Assembly: GCA_034440635.1 (NCBI GenBank) | Contig: JAOTON010002085.1 | Span: 372,001-436,000 of the forward strand | Reading direction: 5' to 3' | Length of the DNA: 64,000 nt | From: Lepas anatifera | Taxonomy: Eukaryota; Arthropoda; Thecostraca; Lepadidae | Part shown: positions 32,301-47,300 of the stretch, in pieces | How positions within the stretch are numbered: the first letter of the stretch is position 1 | Layout: every line of letters begins with the position of its first letter | Made by a program: the position numbers and the translations under genes | The notes under the pieces: model-generated | Seen by the model: the letters and a program-made list of their open reading frames with translations, nothing else | Told to the model about the DNA's origin: nothing | The model's database searches: none

Positions 32301-35300
32301 TCGGAAACTAAGAGACTTAGAAAAACGCCGGTTGGAGGGTGGCTCAGGGCTATGGTGACCTACATCCTGACCAATTTTCATTGACCTATGTCATTATCTT
32401 CAAGGTCAAACGAGGTCATAAATGTCAAATCTTGGCTATGCTGGGAGCCGATTGGTAAACTGCCGTGATCATGCGGGAAAAGACAGGAATAGGCTAAAGG
32501 CGGACCAGGGTCATAGGAGGGAAGGTCACACGGAACCTTCCCTCCAGTTTTGGGGTCAAGATCATTCAAGGCGGCCATTGACTTATGCAGTCATAATATG
32601 GTACACTATTTCTAATGCATGTACACTATGGCTAGCACTATAGCAACTGTTTGGTGGGAAATGAGGATTGACCTTTGACCAATAACATTTAACCCTGACC
32701 TTTCCATTGAGGTAGCTTTCCCATGACGTGATAGCATAATATACGCCATAATATCGCTCGCTTCCACATCAGCCTCGAGTTGTTCACTACCGCATAATCA
32801 TCGCATCATTCGCTGCCACATCAGTCTTGCGTCGCTCGCTGCCACATCAGCCTTGAGTTGTTCACTGTCACAACATCCTCACAGCATTCGCTGCACAATA
32901 TCCTTGCGTCGCTCGCTGCCACAATATCCTTGCGTCACTCGCTGCCACATCAGTCTTGCATCATTCGCACAACATAATCCTGGCGTCGCTCGCTGCCACA
33001 TCAGCGTTGTGCCGCTCGCTGCCACATCAGCCTTGCGTCACTCGCCGTCACATCAGCGGCATCAGAGCGGCGGGAGGCGGGCTGGCGGCAGCAGTTCGGA
33101 TCGATGAGACGCGGCTCGGCTTAGCGACGCGACCTTGCCACCATTGGCCGGCATCGATGCCCGGAATCGATGCTGGAGACTGTGACGGCGAGGAGGCCGT
33201 GCCACCGCCGCCGCCGCTGCTGCCGCTGCTGCTCGGCATGTCAACCACTGCACACGCCGACACCGCGATTTCGGAGCCAACCAACTTTGGATGCCTCCGG
33301 CTCCGGTGAGGCATGGTTTTATGTATTATTTGGAATATCGATACTGGCCTGGGTTTGAAACAGAGGTATCATACGCGCAGTGCATATTAAAAACACATAG
33401 GTGGATATTTCGCTTGCCTCGAAACTCACCTTTTACGGTGGAAAAGCGCTTAATAAACGTAATTATTTTTGAATATTTTTTTGCTTTTTGAACCATTTTA
33501 TTCTAAATTTATTTTTATTCTTGAACGAGCCTAACGGCGTGCACAGCTGTTCGTTGGAGACCGCGACCGGTGCGGCACGGAATCCACTCTTAACACATCC
33601 CATGTATCCGCAAAAGGCAAGTTCCAGGGCAAGTAGAATACTGCACCAGATAGCATGCTTTCCACCTGACTCTCATTCCAAATCCCATCATAAAGTGGAC
33701 ACATTCCCTTTCAAAGATTGCATATAAGAAACTGTTTCGGCCAGGACTATTTCCAAGGAGTGACGACCAACATGATACTTCAATGACAAAACGAGCTCAG
33801 TCATCGAACCGTTCTAACCACCAAGACTCGATGATGATTGCAGTTTTCAGGCACGCCAGCTGCTAACGCTATATATGCCCGTCGTTATCGGATTAATCAG
33901 ATCACGGCCATCAAAGTTAATTTCAGAGTCCTATCCCGGGAGTGTAACGTCTTAAAATCAGAATCTGATACGGCTGCATATTGCGTTCAACAGTATCTCT
34001 CTCAAGTATGGTAAGATCAGACCGAAGCGTCAAGGCTTGGAGTTGAGATGCAGCTACAGCTGATATGTTTACGGATCAGAAGCCCCTTAGTTAGTTAATG
34101 GCTTTTTATCAGGCGTTCTGTGCAAAGCACCTTTGCCCGCCTCTAAAGTGTGGGGAGAATTTTCCGGGAGGGGTGTTTACTTTAATGTCGCAGAACAAAA
34201 GGGACGAATCCTATTTCAAGAAATGGGTCGCGAAGTGTAGCAACACTTGCAAGGGAAGGGGATTGCTACGGCAGAGATGCCGAGCCTGGGGCACAGGTAG
34301 GATTTAAAAGGGTACGTGAAAACGCTTGCCAGCGTAAAGATTAGTTTTTCTTAATTTTTTTCTTGTTATCGAATGACGTTCTTGTTTTGCTTACGTTACT
34401 CGAGTTCCTCCATTGAAAAAGAATAATTTTGGGTTATTAGAAACACCCGCAACAACCATGACGTGATGCCGCGGGTCTTTATCCTGCAACCAGGAGGTGA
34501 GGTTACAGCACCCTCTCTGGCTGGGTAGCCGCCGCATAGAGGAAGAGAGAAGGGTAATAGAACAGATAGAGTGTTAGGGAGGGGTTGAGAGTTGGTTAGT
34601 TGTTAGTCTTAGAAGTGGTTAGTATAGTTAGTAGTCCTTAAGTTAAGGTTAGTTGGTTAGCAAACATGAACGGATGGTTAGTTAGGGTTAGTTGGTTAGT
34701 TGAACTTTTTTGTTTTGTTTTGTTTCGTTTTTTTCTATGGTGGGAGCTATTCTGAGTCTACCATACCTTAGGACCAGACAGTTAAAGCCTAGATTGAAGC
34801 ACCTATTATTTAAATTTGTCAGAGGGACGTTTATAGTGTAATTATTATTTCTAATATGAGGGGTGCTCTCCGGATGCAGGTATTTTTCATACCTGACACC
34901 ATAGACGTTCAGATAAAGCTCTCGAGCCTAGTAGCCTTCAGGAATGTAAAGAGCTTGTCCAGCAGCTCAGGGTGATCATTGCCGAGAAGAGTGGAAAGGT
35001 TTACTGGGATATTTCTGATGCGGCAATAGTCTAGTATGGGCTGCCTATGGGCATCGTGCTGGGGACAGTCGATGAGGATATGGTAGGGATTTTCCATGGC
35101 AGAGCAGGTACCACAGGTACCTACACGCCCATAGGCATTTAATTTGGTGTGTCCGCTTCTGAGTCTGGTCAGGATGACCTCACGCCGGCGACTGTTTTGG
35201 TTGGAGCTGGGCCAGTAGCCGATGTTATGCTTTATATGGAATAAATGGGCGCTGCGGTTAGTGGTCCAGTCATTTTGGATGTACATCCGGATATGGTTCT

Positions 35301-38300
35301 GGAGGAGAGCTTTGCTATCGTCTCCGGACCATTTGAGAGGTGCAACCTCTCTGAGTTCTAGAGACTTTTTGGCCTGTTCGTCGGCTTTTTCATTTCCGAG
35401 AATTTTGCAGTGGCCCGGGATCCAAAGAAAAGAGACATCTCGGATATCGTCAATACCCTTCTGGATGTCTGCTACTACGTGATGGCTGGGGTTGACGACG
35501 TTAGTGATAGCTTGCAAAACAGATTTAGAGTCTGAACAGATGACGGCTGAATTAATATTTAAGGTTCTAATCAGGACTAGTGTATCTAGAATGGCGACAG
35601 CCCCGGCAGTAAAGATAGAGCAGTTGTCCGGAAGTCTTTTTTGGAGGCAAATATTTTGCCCCCAGATGCCGAGGCCTACTTTTTCGCCCATTTTAGAGCC
35701 GTCTGTGAAGATGAAGGTTTTGCCAGTGTTGTTATACTGGAACTCTAAGAATTTCTGAGAGATCTCCTCTGTGGTGAGGTTGTCTTTGCGTGTGGTGAAA
35801 AGAAACTCGACTTTGGGCTGTTTGCGAGTCCAAAAGCGGGAGAGTGGGGGCCTGCCTATGGCTTCTGGGATCGAAGGTTCAGGTTTCCAGGGTCTTAGCT
35901 ACTCTATTCTTAGATGGAGGTCAGGTTGTCCGATTAGTTTTTGATACACGTCCGGGGTGGGCGAAACATTATTTCGCCGGGTGGAAGCCCCTATCAATCA
36001 GCGTGTCAATGTATTTGCATGACGCAAAAACCAGAGAAAGCAAGGTTGGCGCTGCGATGCAGTGGAAAGCGCGATCCATATATTTCGTTGTAAAAGCGCA
36101 GTGGCCACTCGCTTTCACCACAAACCTGATCTTTTTCTTTCCATAGTCTGTTATTTTTCCTCAAACGGTAGTTTCCGTGACAAAACTGAGGGAGCCTTTT
36201 ACCAATATTTGCCATCTCTAAGGCGACTAGTAAGAGTTGACACCCTGAGAGGGAACAATGATCTGCATTCTTAGTTAGGTTGTATCGAAAGGAAGATGGA
36301 AAAAATAGAAGACAATTAAGGACAAATAAATTTCCTCCGGCTACCATGACCAAAAGAAAACTAGTAATATAAATCCAGGCGTGAGAGGGAGATTTCGTTC
36401 TTTACACTATTACGTAATCATAAACTTCAGAGACTGCGAAGCTTAGTAAGTGCTTCCCAAACTAGTTGTTCCTGAAACGAACTCGGTACGCTACAGCAAT
36501 CACATATGACTTGGTTTATGCAATTTTAAACGGACTGAAGAAACTCTTAATGGCTCCCGCGTTTTACGACACAAGTTCCAAATCGAGTTGCTGCGCTACT
36601 TGTTTGACGTCAGAGAGAGCACACGCTGGAAGCTACCGAGGCACAGCGTCTATTTCGAGCCCACGACGTAGTCTAGAATGAAATTGCCTCGGAACCACGT
36701 TACAGGTCTCCTCCATCAAGTGAGGTCCCTCAATATTGTGCTCAGTCACACACCGAAATTCGGACAGTCTCTGCAACAAACCTATATAAGCCCGGCGCCA
36801 GATACAAATCTGGTACTCCGGTACCTTTTCTGGCCGCATCGACTCTAAATGGAATCTATTACCAGTATTTTCCTTAGAACTAGCCATGCCATCATTATCA
36901 TCATCATTAGAGTTTAAGGGCGTGTCGACAGCGACGGTCATTTTGCGCCCAGAACTAGCCAAGTCACGACACCAAGAACTAGTACAGTCACTTCTCAAGC
37001 CTTTGTCTCCCGCTTCGGTCCAACCTAGGTCGGAAGCTGACCAACCCACTCGAAACTGGCTGGCGTCACGTGACCTTTGCATTGAGCAGAAGATGGCAGG
37101 ATCGAGTCCGTCTAGAGGTAAGATTACGCGCCCTGCCCTAGCCCACGCTTAGTTAGTTTTCTTCCTCCTCCGCGCCATAAAAACTATCAGCAAGTATGTC
37201 GGTATATCCAAACAAAAAATACGGCTGGCACCATCTGAGCGACTGACCTCGACCTCGATGAAGCGCTCCTCCATCTCTCCCTCGTCAGGCACCTTGGCCC
37301 GGCACGTATAGGTGCCGTCGTCGCCTGAGCTGACGTTGCGGACGAGCAGGCCGTCCTTCTGCGCCGAGTACCTGCCGAGACGGACACGTCGTCAGCTGAC
37401 CAGTCAGCTGTACTCGTCCGGCAGGGGGCAGCGCTGCGTGAAACGGACCGCCCCTCGCCTGCCCGATCACATACGGGCAGAAGGGGTTGTAGATTTTCCT
37501 CCGTACAGCGTACAAAGGCGGCACCGTTAAATCACAGTTCGTCCCGCTATGTGCTATTTGCAGCAGTCGGCCCGCTCTCAAAACCACACCCTCTTAACGG
37601 AGAACAACATACTGTATGTAACTTCCCAATTATGTGTGTATATACCTATGCATATGTTACACACAACCTTCTACGTGATTTAACTGTTTCAGATTTCTCT
37701 CGGAAGTCGGTTTCGAGGAACACTTTCCCGTGTCGGTGAAACGGGGCTGACATTTCCCAGACCAGGAAGGAAGCTCGGCCTCGCCCCACACAACGGCGTC
37801 GGCTTTAGCCACAGCCGGTATTGACAGCGGTCTGGGAAGAGGCCAGCTGACCACCGGCTCACCAGAAATCGTGCTTGAGCCCCTGAAAACGGCGCCCGGC
37901 ACAGACAGCACACACGTCGGCGCTCAGGTAAGCCCGGGGTCACCAGCTGGTCTGCCGTAAAGTGATAACACGATGTGTGTGCCGGACGAAACACTAGGGA
38001 GGGGAAGGAGAGAGGGGAGAACATCTGAAGCATGGAGTCAAATGATGATGGCAAACAAGATCAGCGCGATCAACATGGGGTTGCTGAGCCAGTTTTTAAC
38101 TGAACCCCTCGAAACATGAAATAGGAAATATAGACATACATGAATATAGGCTTATTAAAAGGATAAGAAAATAGTTCACAAAAAATGTATTCCCGCGTGG
38201 TCCAGACGGAGAGCGAGTGATCTAACGCTGCCGTTTTTTTTCCAAACTCTGCAGAATAAGGAAAGAGCGAATACAAAGAGATTTCAAAGAGGTAAGCGTC

Positions 38301-41300
38301 TGAGTAGAAGCGTCACGGTGTTGTTTTCACTTCTGATCGTAGCAGAGCTTAACATTCACCATTGCGCAACCACTATTTCCTCGCTCGTTGCAAACCTAAC
38401 TTAAAGACGAGGCATATCCACGCCTGCTTAAAGTTTGCACTTTTTTTAGCATATCCACGCCTGCTTAAAGTTTGCACTTTTTAGCAGCCACTGCAAAACC
38501 ACACGAAAGGGTGTTATCGAGTACATCATGGAGCAGGCAGCCCCCCCCAAAACGGGAAACCAGCTGAACACGGAGAGCTAAGACTAAATCCAAAACAAGA
38601 ATGGCGCAATTACGGGCGCAGAAAGCTACTTGCACAGCTCATTTTCGGTTGTTGAATTTATTTGGGCCATATCAGCCCACCCCAGCTCACCAAATCGACC
38701 GAAGTTATCGGTCACCGAAGATCAAACAACAACCTGCCGGCTAAATCAGTCAACGCCGTGTTTCATAATGAGGAGCAGTTTAGCAATACCGTGCAACCAT
38801 GGGACGATTTGCTCGGTCACCGCCCTGTTGACCCAGAATGCTTAACATAACTGACATCACTGACGGTCTACATAGCACTGCACGGCCCATTTCGCTATTT
38901 CGAGATGCAACCCAAAGGAACAAACACCGACGGCACGTCGGCAGTTTAAAACCGTGACACATTTAATTGACCGGAATTGCAGCAAGAAGCACAGTGACGC
39001 AGGCATGCTGCAAACGTAATGGTAGCGGACTCGGAAAAAAACTAGGTGAAATCATTGTAAACTTTCTCAGTAAAAGCCCTACTTAATTCAAATTTCAAAT
39101 TAATTCATATTTCACAACTTTTGACGGATTTCGTCCAGTTGGACGACATTTTGATTCGGCTGAAGTCTGCGTTCCCTCCCGTTGTAATGTCCAGCGCCAT
39201 ATCTCAGCACGTGGTGTAGCCGGGAGTCCATCCGTCGCAGATCGCCAGCAACGCGCTCATAATTCCCACAGCGAACGAACGATCGGAGCACGTGACTGGA
39301 ACGCAGAGAGGTCATCGCAATCCCGGAAAACGAGCCAACGACTGGAAACGGCCGCTCCAGCTCCGGCCCAGTACAATCCAGCCTATTTGTACACCCCAGC
39401 TCCCACCCCCCCCCGTTGGACGTGGAAGATATCTACTCCCCAGAGGACTGATAAATGAGTGACTCTTTAGTTACAAATAACGGGTTAAGTTGTACGAAAC
39501 ATGGTCTAGCGTTAGTATTCGATGTTTGCGCTGAGGTGGTCACGGCCGAGCACAAAAGCAGCGCACGAGTTAGGAACGAGCGTAGGTTAAAAGCGATCAG
39601 ATAGTTGACACCATCGATACAACTTTGAAAACACGAGTGGACAATTTCAAGTTCACAATTTAAAATAACACAAAATCAAGGTCTGTAATCCATTTTCACA
39701 ATCATTTTCATGAAAACACACAAGGTTAACTTAGATCAGCCTAGTTTTTAACCTCGTAACTCTTTCGAATGCATTATATGTGCTGACGAGGTACAATAAT
39801 AACGGCTAACGCTGATCACAATCGAAAACTGATTAAACATTTCAACAAAGTGTCTTCATCAGTAAGAAAAGAAAAACAGGAGAAGGCACGTAGTCATCAT
39901 ATTTAATCACCCTTTTTGGGCTTTGTGACACATTTACGTTAGCACGAGTGTCGGTCGGTTACTCTGTTACCTCTTGATCAAGAACATGCTCAATATAACA
40001 ATTTGAACTATTGCCCCACTGTATGTGTCGGGCCAACACCGAGCCATTATTCTCACACTTAAAAATCTGTCCGATTCATGAACGTACCTGAGCTCACTTT
40101 CAGAGCAAACAGCTACCTAAAAAACAATCGCATAGACGCCGTCGGCACCCCCCCCTTGGTCATCTGACAAGCCCCAACTCATATCTTTTTCGACATTCGT
40201 GTGACCATAGGCGTTGTTATTAGACTTAAGGTATGAATATGAAGAGCCAAGAGATATAAAACTATATTCAGCGTCACCACTTGCAGGAAAAAGAAAACAG
40301 GAATCGACGTCGGCCATGCAAGATCTATAAGTCATGAGCCACTAGCACCGTTGGATTAACAAATGCCCAGTTCCCTGACCTTCATGCAGCGAGGTGCCTC
40401 GCTAAATTTTCAGCCTATTGTTACCAAGGTGAGCTCAATGGAGTGTAACGACAGACAAATGACATTTTCATCGTGTCAGAAACCATTAAGATCGTCGCCA
40501 TAAGAAACCATCAAGTAGGCATGCCCAGGCGGGATGCCCGTCTTTTATTTCATTTCAGGCGGAGACAGTGTAGGCAGCCGAGAAACAACAGCTGAACTGT
40601 CTCAGTAGCGTTCTACTCGACAGCCATGTTGGCTTTGCCTCCTACTCCTTCCCCTCCCGTCCCCACTAGGTCAGAGCCTCCCCCTCCAGTGAAAACTCCG
40701 TGGCGACGACCTTGCGCTGTGCACTCTCCCTATAGTCACTTGTCACCTCGGAAGTGATAGAATGGCATGGGAACAGTGGTCATTGAAGCGTGCTTATCCT
40801 CGTCTTCCTTTTGTCACAGCCTACAGCACCTATGCGAGCACTCTTCTATCAGCACACACTTCCCAACAAGCCGGGCGAAATGACAACATGCATTAGATGT
40901 TATTTGCACAATCTGACCCGTCAAAGACCCAAAGAGGCTATTCCCTGTTTTAAATTATTCCAGTTCGTGTTGCTGCCGAGCAGGGCTCCTTCATGTAGCG
41001 AGCACATTAGCATATTCGCGCAAGCCGAGCCCTTGCCCAAGTGCTGCCCCACACGCAATGGTCGGAGGCAGTCATAAAGGGGGCAAACAGACTGACAAAG
41101 TGTCCAGTGTCCTCACCTGTAACAGTATTTTAATGTTAATATGTTAATATTGTTAATATAATGTTAATATTTTTAGTAGGTTAATATAAATTCAATGGGT
41201 GAGGATCCTGCAGGTGAGCTAAGGGGATATTTGCACCGAGGTAACTACCCAAAAAGATTCAGTTTACAGAAATAATACATACTTTTCCACGAATACTACT

Positions 41301-44300
41301 GTCATCGTCGAAGTAAAAGAATTGCTTAGGCGCTAGAAAGTAAACAATAAATGCAAATCAGTTGATAAAGTGATGATAAGTTGATAAAGGGGCCTGTCCC
41401 CTCGAATCCAGAAATGTAAAAAACACTGAAGATTATATATTCGGGCACAGCCCTTCATCAGAACCGTGTAATAAATATCAAAAATTATCGGTCATAGTGT
41501 AGTCAGACCTCGAATTGAGCTTCACACAAATGCCTTTTAGAATGAAAAAATTGATGTTGTGACAACAACGATCTTGGTACCTCTAACCTAAGAATAAAGC
41601 CGAGAATACAACAAGACTAGACCAGTATTTGTGTGCCCGACTTTTCTATTATTTCAGCTAAACACTAGCTTTTCAATAACAATGAAAAATTCGCTGAAGC
41701 ATCTTAACCGGTTATTTGTACGCTTCTGTTCTTATTATCTATATATGTTTTATTTGACCACAGCTAAAATTCTAACAATAATTACTTAATTTAGCACTAG
41801 TACACGTGATACTAGATCGGTGTAATTAATGACTGCAAACTTTCAGTTGACTTCAACTTCAAAAACCTTCAACAACTTCAAAACCTATCATAAATGCAAA
41901 TCAATTTAAGCATCCCATATGTTTGACTAAAAGAGAACAATAAACGTTATTATTCTTTGTAGATGACTGACCTGGAACCGGTAAACACATCATCAGTGGG
42001 TTTAAGACAAGATTTCGAAGCATCGAGTGCACCAACCGGCATGAAATAGCTCTATGGGAAGCACAAGTGTCCCGTCCTCCACGGGCCCCAGATACAGTTT
42101 GGTGTCTTAAACCGAGAGCCCCTCAGTCATTCAGACGCGCACGACAATTTGGTCTTCCCTTGGAAATTTAGACGCTCTTTTTACGCTGGCATCCGCAGTT
42201 CATGCGTGACCCTTCAATAAGGTTTTGAGCTTGCACTGTAGACCGAATGGTGACGTAATAACGCCTTACGATCTAGATTATAAGTCAAGGTCACCTCTCA
42301 TGAAGTTCACGGTCATAACAAAACATTTGCAGGGTCATTAATCCCTGTGTTGCGGTCAGATGGTCATTAATCCGTATAATAGTAATTGTTGGGGTTTAAC
42401 GACGCACCAACTGCCAGGGTCATGAGGCGTCGCCAACTCAGGTGATATGCAACAGACTTGCTGGAAAGGAGCAGTCTCGGGTGGTAGGGAATGGTACGGA
42501 TGGTGTTGTTTCGAGCGGACCCTCCGGCACTAGCCTCCAGCTGTCAGTCCCCTAGCTCACCTGCCGCTGCTCTCGATGATGTCGGCGCCGCGGAACCACT
42601 CGATGATGGCCGGAGGGTTGGCTAGGACCACGCATCTGATGAGCGCGTCCGTACCTCGCACCGGGTTCTGCCGCAGCGGCGCGTCCTCCCACCGGATCCC
42701 CACTGTCGGACCGACCAGCGTCAGACCACAACACAGACCAGCGTCAGACAAGCGGATCACCACTGCCGGACAGACCAGCGTCAGACCGGCGTTAGACCAC
42801 CGGATCCCCACTGTCGGGACAGACCAGCGTCAGACCACCGGATCCCCACTGTCGGACAGACCAGCGTCAGACCACGACACAGACCAGCGTCAGACCACCG
42901 GATCCCCACTGTCGGACAGACCAACATCAGACCACTGAATCCTAACTGTCGGACAGACCGGCGTCAGACCACGAGACAGATCAGCGTCAGATCACGAGAC
43001 ATATCAGCGTCAGACTACGGCGTCAGACCAGCGTCAGACTACGGCGCCAGACCAGCGTCAGACCACCGAATCTGCACTGTCCAGACAGCCCGACGTCAGG
43101 CCATGAGACAGATCAGAGTCAGACCACGAGACAGATCAGAGTCAGACCACGAGACAGATCAGCGTCAGACTACAGCGTCAGACCACCGAATCTGCACTGT
43201 CCAGACAGCCCGACGTCAGACCACGAGGCAGACCAGCGTCAGATCACCGGATCCGCACTGTTGAGACAGACCGTCCAGACAGACAGTCCAGACAGACAAA
43301 GCACAAGCCAAGCGGCGTGCTTACAATGAACGCATCTTTTACAATGCAGCTGTCGCATCCACGTCGTCAAAATAACACAAACGAAATAAAAAACACTGAA
43401 TAACAGGGTCTTGATGACGAAATCAGGCAATAATACACAGCGAAAACACGCATGTTTGACGTATCCCTCCGAAATTATATGTTCTCAGGATAGCAGCACT
43501 ATAGCTGCTACATAGTTGGCTGTCCGACATGTAGTTGCACTATAGTTGCCATAGTCGATGGCTATCATTTTGCGGAAGCGTCCTGTTATTCTGCAATGTC
43601 ATAAGGCTGACTAATAGAACAGACATTTACCGATACAGAAAACATAACCATGCTTTGTCAAGACACAGGGCCCACTCATTGTATTATTTCCTTATCCAAG
43701 TTTTACACAGTCCCGATGTCCGTGTTGGACCTTGACGGCCAACTCTACGCGCCGCCGACAAACTCGCGCCCACAAAACAATGCGGGGAACCGCGGAGCGC
43801 CGTCGCTCGGCCGCCGAATCAGAGAAACTCCGACCGCGAGGCGATTTGGCGGTCAGGCAGCGGATATCCGTCATCATAACGTCATGCACCGGCAGCCGCC
43901 AGCCTCCAGCTAAAACTAATCCATCTCAACACGTCACAAATAAATGCTTGGGCACAACGGGCGGCCCAGTGCATTATCAGCTGGAGAAGTACTCCCGCAA
44001 AGTTAGAATAGACCGGAGTTACTGCGTCCCCGGACAGGGCAGACCCCGGCGGTTGGATGGGGGAGGACCGAACCCATGGGTTCGGGCTCTTAAAAAAAAA
44101 TGCAGCGGAGGCGGCGGCTGGTGGAGCAAATCAACTTTGCATCCCCATTTTCGATCAACATCATTAACTCCTGCACGTTGGCTCGAAAAGCGGCAAATGC
44201 CTCCTGCTGTCTTCCCCTTCAACGGGGGCTTTCCTTCACGTTGAAAGAGGTACCCTCAAAGGGGCAAAAACGCTTTAAATGCTGTTTTTGTTTTTTATCG

Positions 44301-47300
44301 ACGACAAATTATGTAGCAATAGCTTACTTTCGAAGGAGGCAAGAGTATTTCCCCTGTTTCGCTTTCTGAGGGCACATGCGGATTGCCCCCCCGCCCAGAT
44401 CCGCCCCTGCCCAGGGAGCAGTGTAACGAGGAAGAGCAGATCACAATAAGATGCCAACGAATTGTTAGCGGATGTGAGGCCTAGCGATATAGCCTAGATG
44501 CTGAAGGCGCCCTATAAACCCCAATACACATACGGATGTGAGGCCTACAATCATAATCCTCGAGGCCAGCCAAATACTGAAGGAGCCAATAAATTTTCTA
44601 GCTGCGGAAGACAACAAACTTTCCCATCTAGAACCGACAACTTATCGGATTTCGGCTCACTGTCCTCATCCGCACTGGTGCGTCACTAAGTTATCCTATC
44701 TTCTACCCGCCTTGGCTGAAATCGGGCACTGTTTCGACAAAAAGCAGGGAGGAGCACGTTGAAACAATTCGTGACCTTGGTGTCATAATCGATTCTAAAC
44801 TCACCTTTGCTAATCATGTAGATAATATAGTTAAGCGGGCCAATCGATCTCTCAGATTTCTCATTCGATCTTTTCAGACCGGTCTTATGACGTCAAAATT
44901 CAACAGTAAAGCTCTGCTGGCTGCATACTATTGCAACGTGCGTTCTATTTTTACAATATTGTGCGTTGTCTGGGCGGGGCGGCTGACTCCCACAAGGTTC
45001 AGGTCGATCAAGTTTAACATAAGTTTCTTCTGTGGCTTATCCATCACATTCCATCTGGACAAGCACTCTCTCTCTTTCTTATGATCATCTTCTAACACAT
45101 TTCAAAATTCCTTCTCTTGCTGCTGGCAGGGTATGGCACGATTTACTTTTTACTAGAAATATAATCCGTGCAAAGCTCGATGTACTTGCTCTGCTCAGCT
45201 GCTTTCTCTTGCAGTTGCCTGACCGATCGACCCGCAACCTGCCGTTGTTTCATATTCCCCGAGCACGCGTCAACACTGTACAGAGAATCATTTTTGTCAC
45301 CTCCCTAGCCTCTCAAACATGTTTTATTCAGCCTTGAAGCTGAAGCAGATATTTTTGCAAATGATTTAGGCACTTACAAAAACCATGTTATAAGGTATGT
45401 GGCAAGGTTGTAGGGTTTGTTGGCCGTGCTGGTTCATCTTTTTAGGCCTTTTACGTCTTATTTTACTTTTTTATGGTGCGCGATTCTACCGCGATCTATT
45501 TTTAGGCCTATTGCTAAATTTTAGTTTTGAATTGTTTTCATGTTTATTTTTATCTATTATTTGTCAGTATGTATACTGTCTGATGTGCTCCACTGTAAAT
45601 ACGCTTTTAATGCTTGGACTTCGCCTGTCAGTGGATTTATCTGTTGATGATGCTGCTGAATAAATAAATAAGGAGGGCAGGCCCCCTGGCCCCCAATTCC
45701 GACAGGTGTGCCGGCAAGCCCACCAGGGCCATCCATAACACCGCAACAGAGCGATAACTGAAAAACACATCTGATATATCTTCATGCTATTCAGTTTTAA
45801 ACCTAGTGTCCCGTTCCGCCTTCAGCTACCTAACAAAGCGAACAGATCATCTCAGCGAGTTATATAAGTCGCTACAACAAATCAACGTTCTCCAGTGATA
45901 CGGACTGTTTGACTTTTCGCATCGACTAAACCAAGGGTCTAATACCACGGAAAGCCTGCGGCGACATCGCACGCTACTGATTGGTGCCCGCCGCTGAGAC
46001 GCTTATCGCCCGCGAATATGGGGTGAAAGGTCACGACCTACGAATTGCCGGAGGCGCTGAGAAGCCAGGCAGGTGGCATTGAACGCCTCAGCCAGCGGTT
46101 GGGGTCGCGAGGGAGGCAGCTGCGCTTAAATATGCCCGACACGTGCTGTTTGCAATTCAAGTTTGATGCTGAAACCACAGACGATAGTCGGCATTTATGC
46201 TGAAGCAACAACTGTCACGTGTTTGTAAACAAGGGAAACGATTCAACTTTGTTATTTGCACTGTTGCAGTGAAATTTATGATGATTTAGTATTTATGACA
46301 CCTGAAGCTGACAATGTCACACATTGACATCATTAAATCAAAGGCTCAGAAATGAGGGCAATGAACACAGCTAAATTTATACAACAATCAAGCAACACCA
46401 TAATAGTAGATCCCGAAATATGTTTTGCATCTGTCGTTGACCCATCATAATTGTTCTTCTAAGCTTCCCGGGGCAGTTCACCCCACCTGGGACGCCTCAA
46501 AGGGCTAAGCAAAAATCATAAGACACAGCTCTAACTTTGATTGGACTATTCTCTCAATAGCCACCATCGACGCTGCCGCCTAAGTGCACTGTCGAAGCGA
46601 CCTTGACAGCACCGATTTCAGGACGACGCTCGCCGCCTGCCGTCGCGTCGACGCGTCGTCATCTTGGGTTCGTGGCTGCGGCGGCGGTGATACAGGAGCA
46701 CGTCCCGAGAGCCATTTATTCGATTTCTGACCCAGTCAAATCCATTGGCGGACTTGCAAGTCCAGAGTGGCTTTAGTAGAGAATATGGATTTATAGAAGG
46801 ACTTTTGCCGATTTAGTTGTATTTTTCCGATATTGATTGAGCTTGGATCCACGACCATCATGTGCAAACCGATTTGCCTGCATTTATCGAAGTAGCTTCG
46901 GACAACAACTCGATTGGAATGGAATTGTCTTGGCCAGGACACTCTCTAAGCCACACCGACACTGCACCACTATCGTAACCGTATCTCCAGCACGCGCGCG
47001 CAAACGCACCGACAAACACGCAAGCGGGCGGTCAGCGCCACACCGGCTATTGACATCCGCTCTAGACGTGCCCAGGTGACGCCTGCCCCCCCCTTCCTCC
47101 TGCGCCGTTAAGTGTGATCAAAGGCGGGAACCATTTAGCTGACGCCGGCAAACTCCAGTAGAAACAACCCCGTTCCGATATTGAAACTGGGTTGATTGCC
47201 GCAAAAAAACGGATAGAGCAGCAAGGACCAACGCTGGGCAGGCTTATATCATGCAACATATGAACTGCGCGCCCGGGTGCTTTTAACAGGCTGTGCATAA

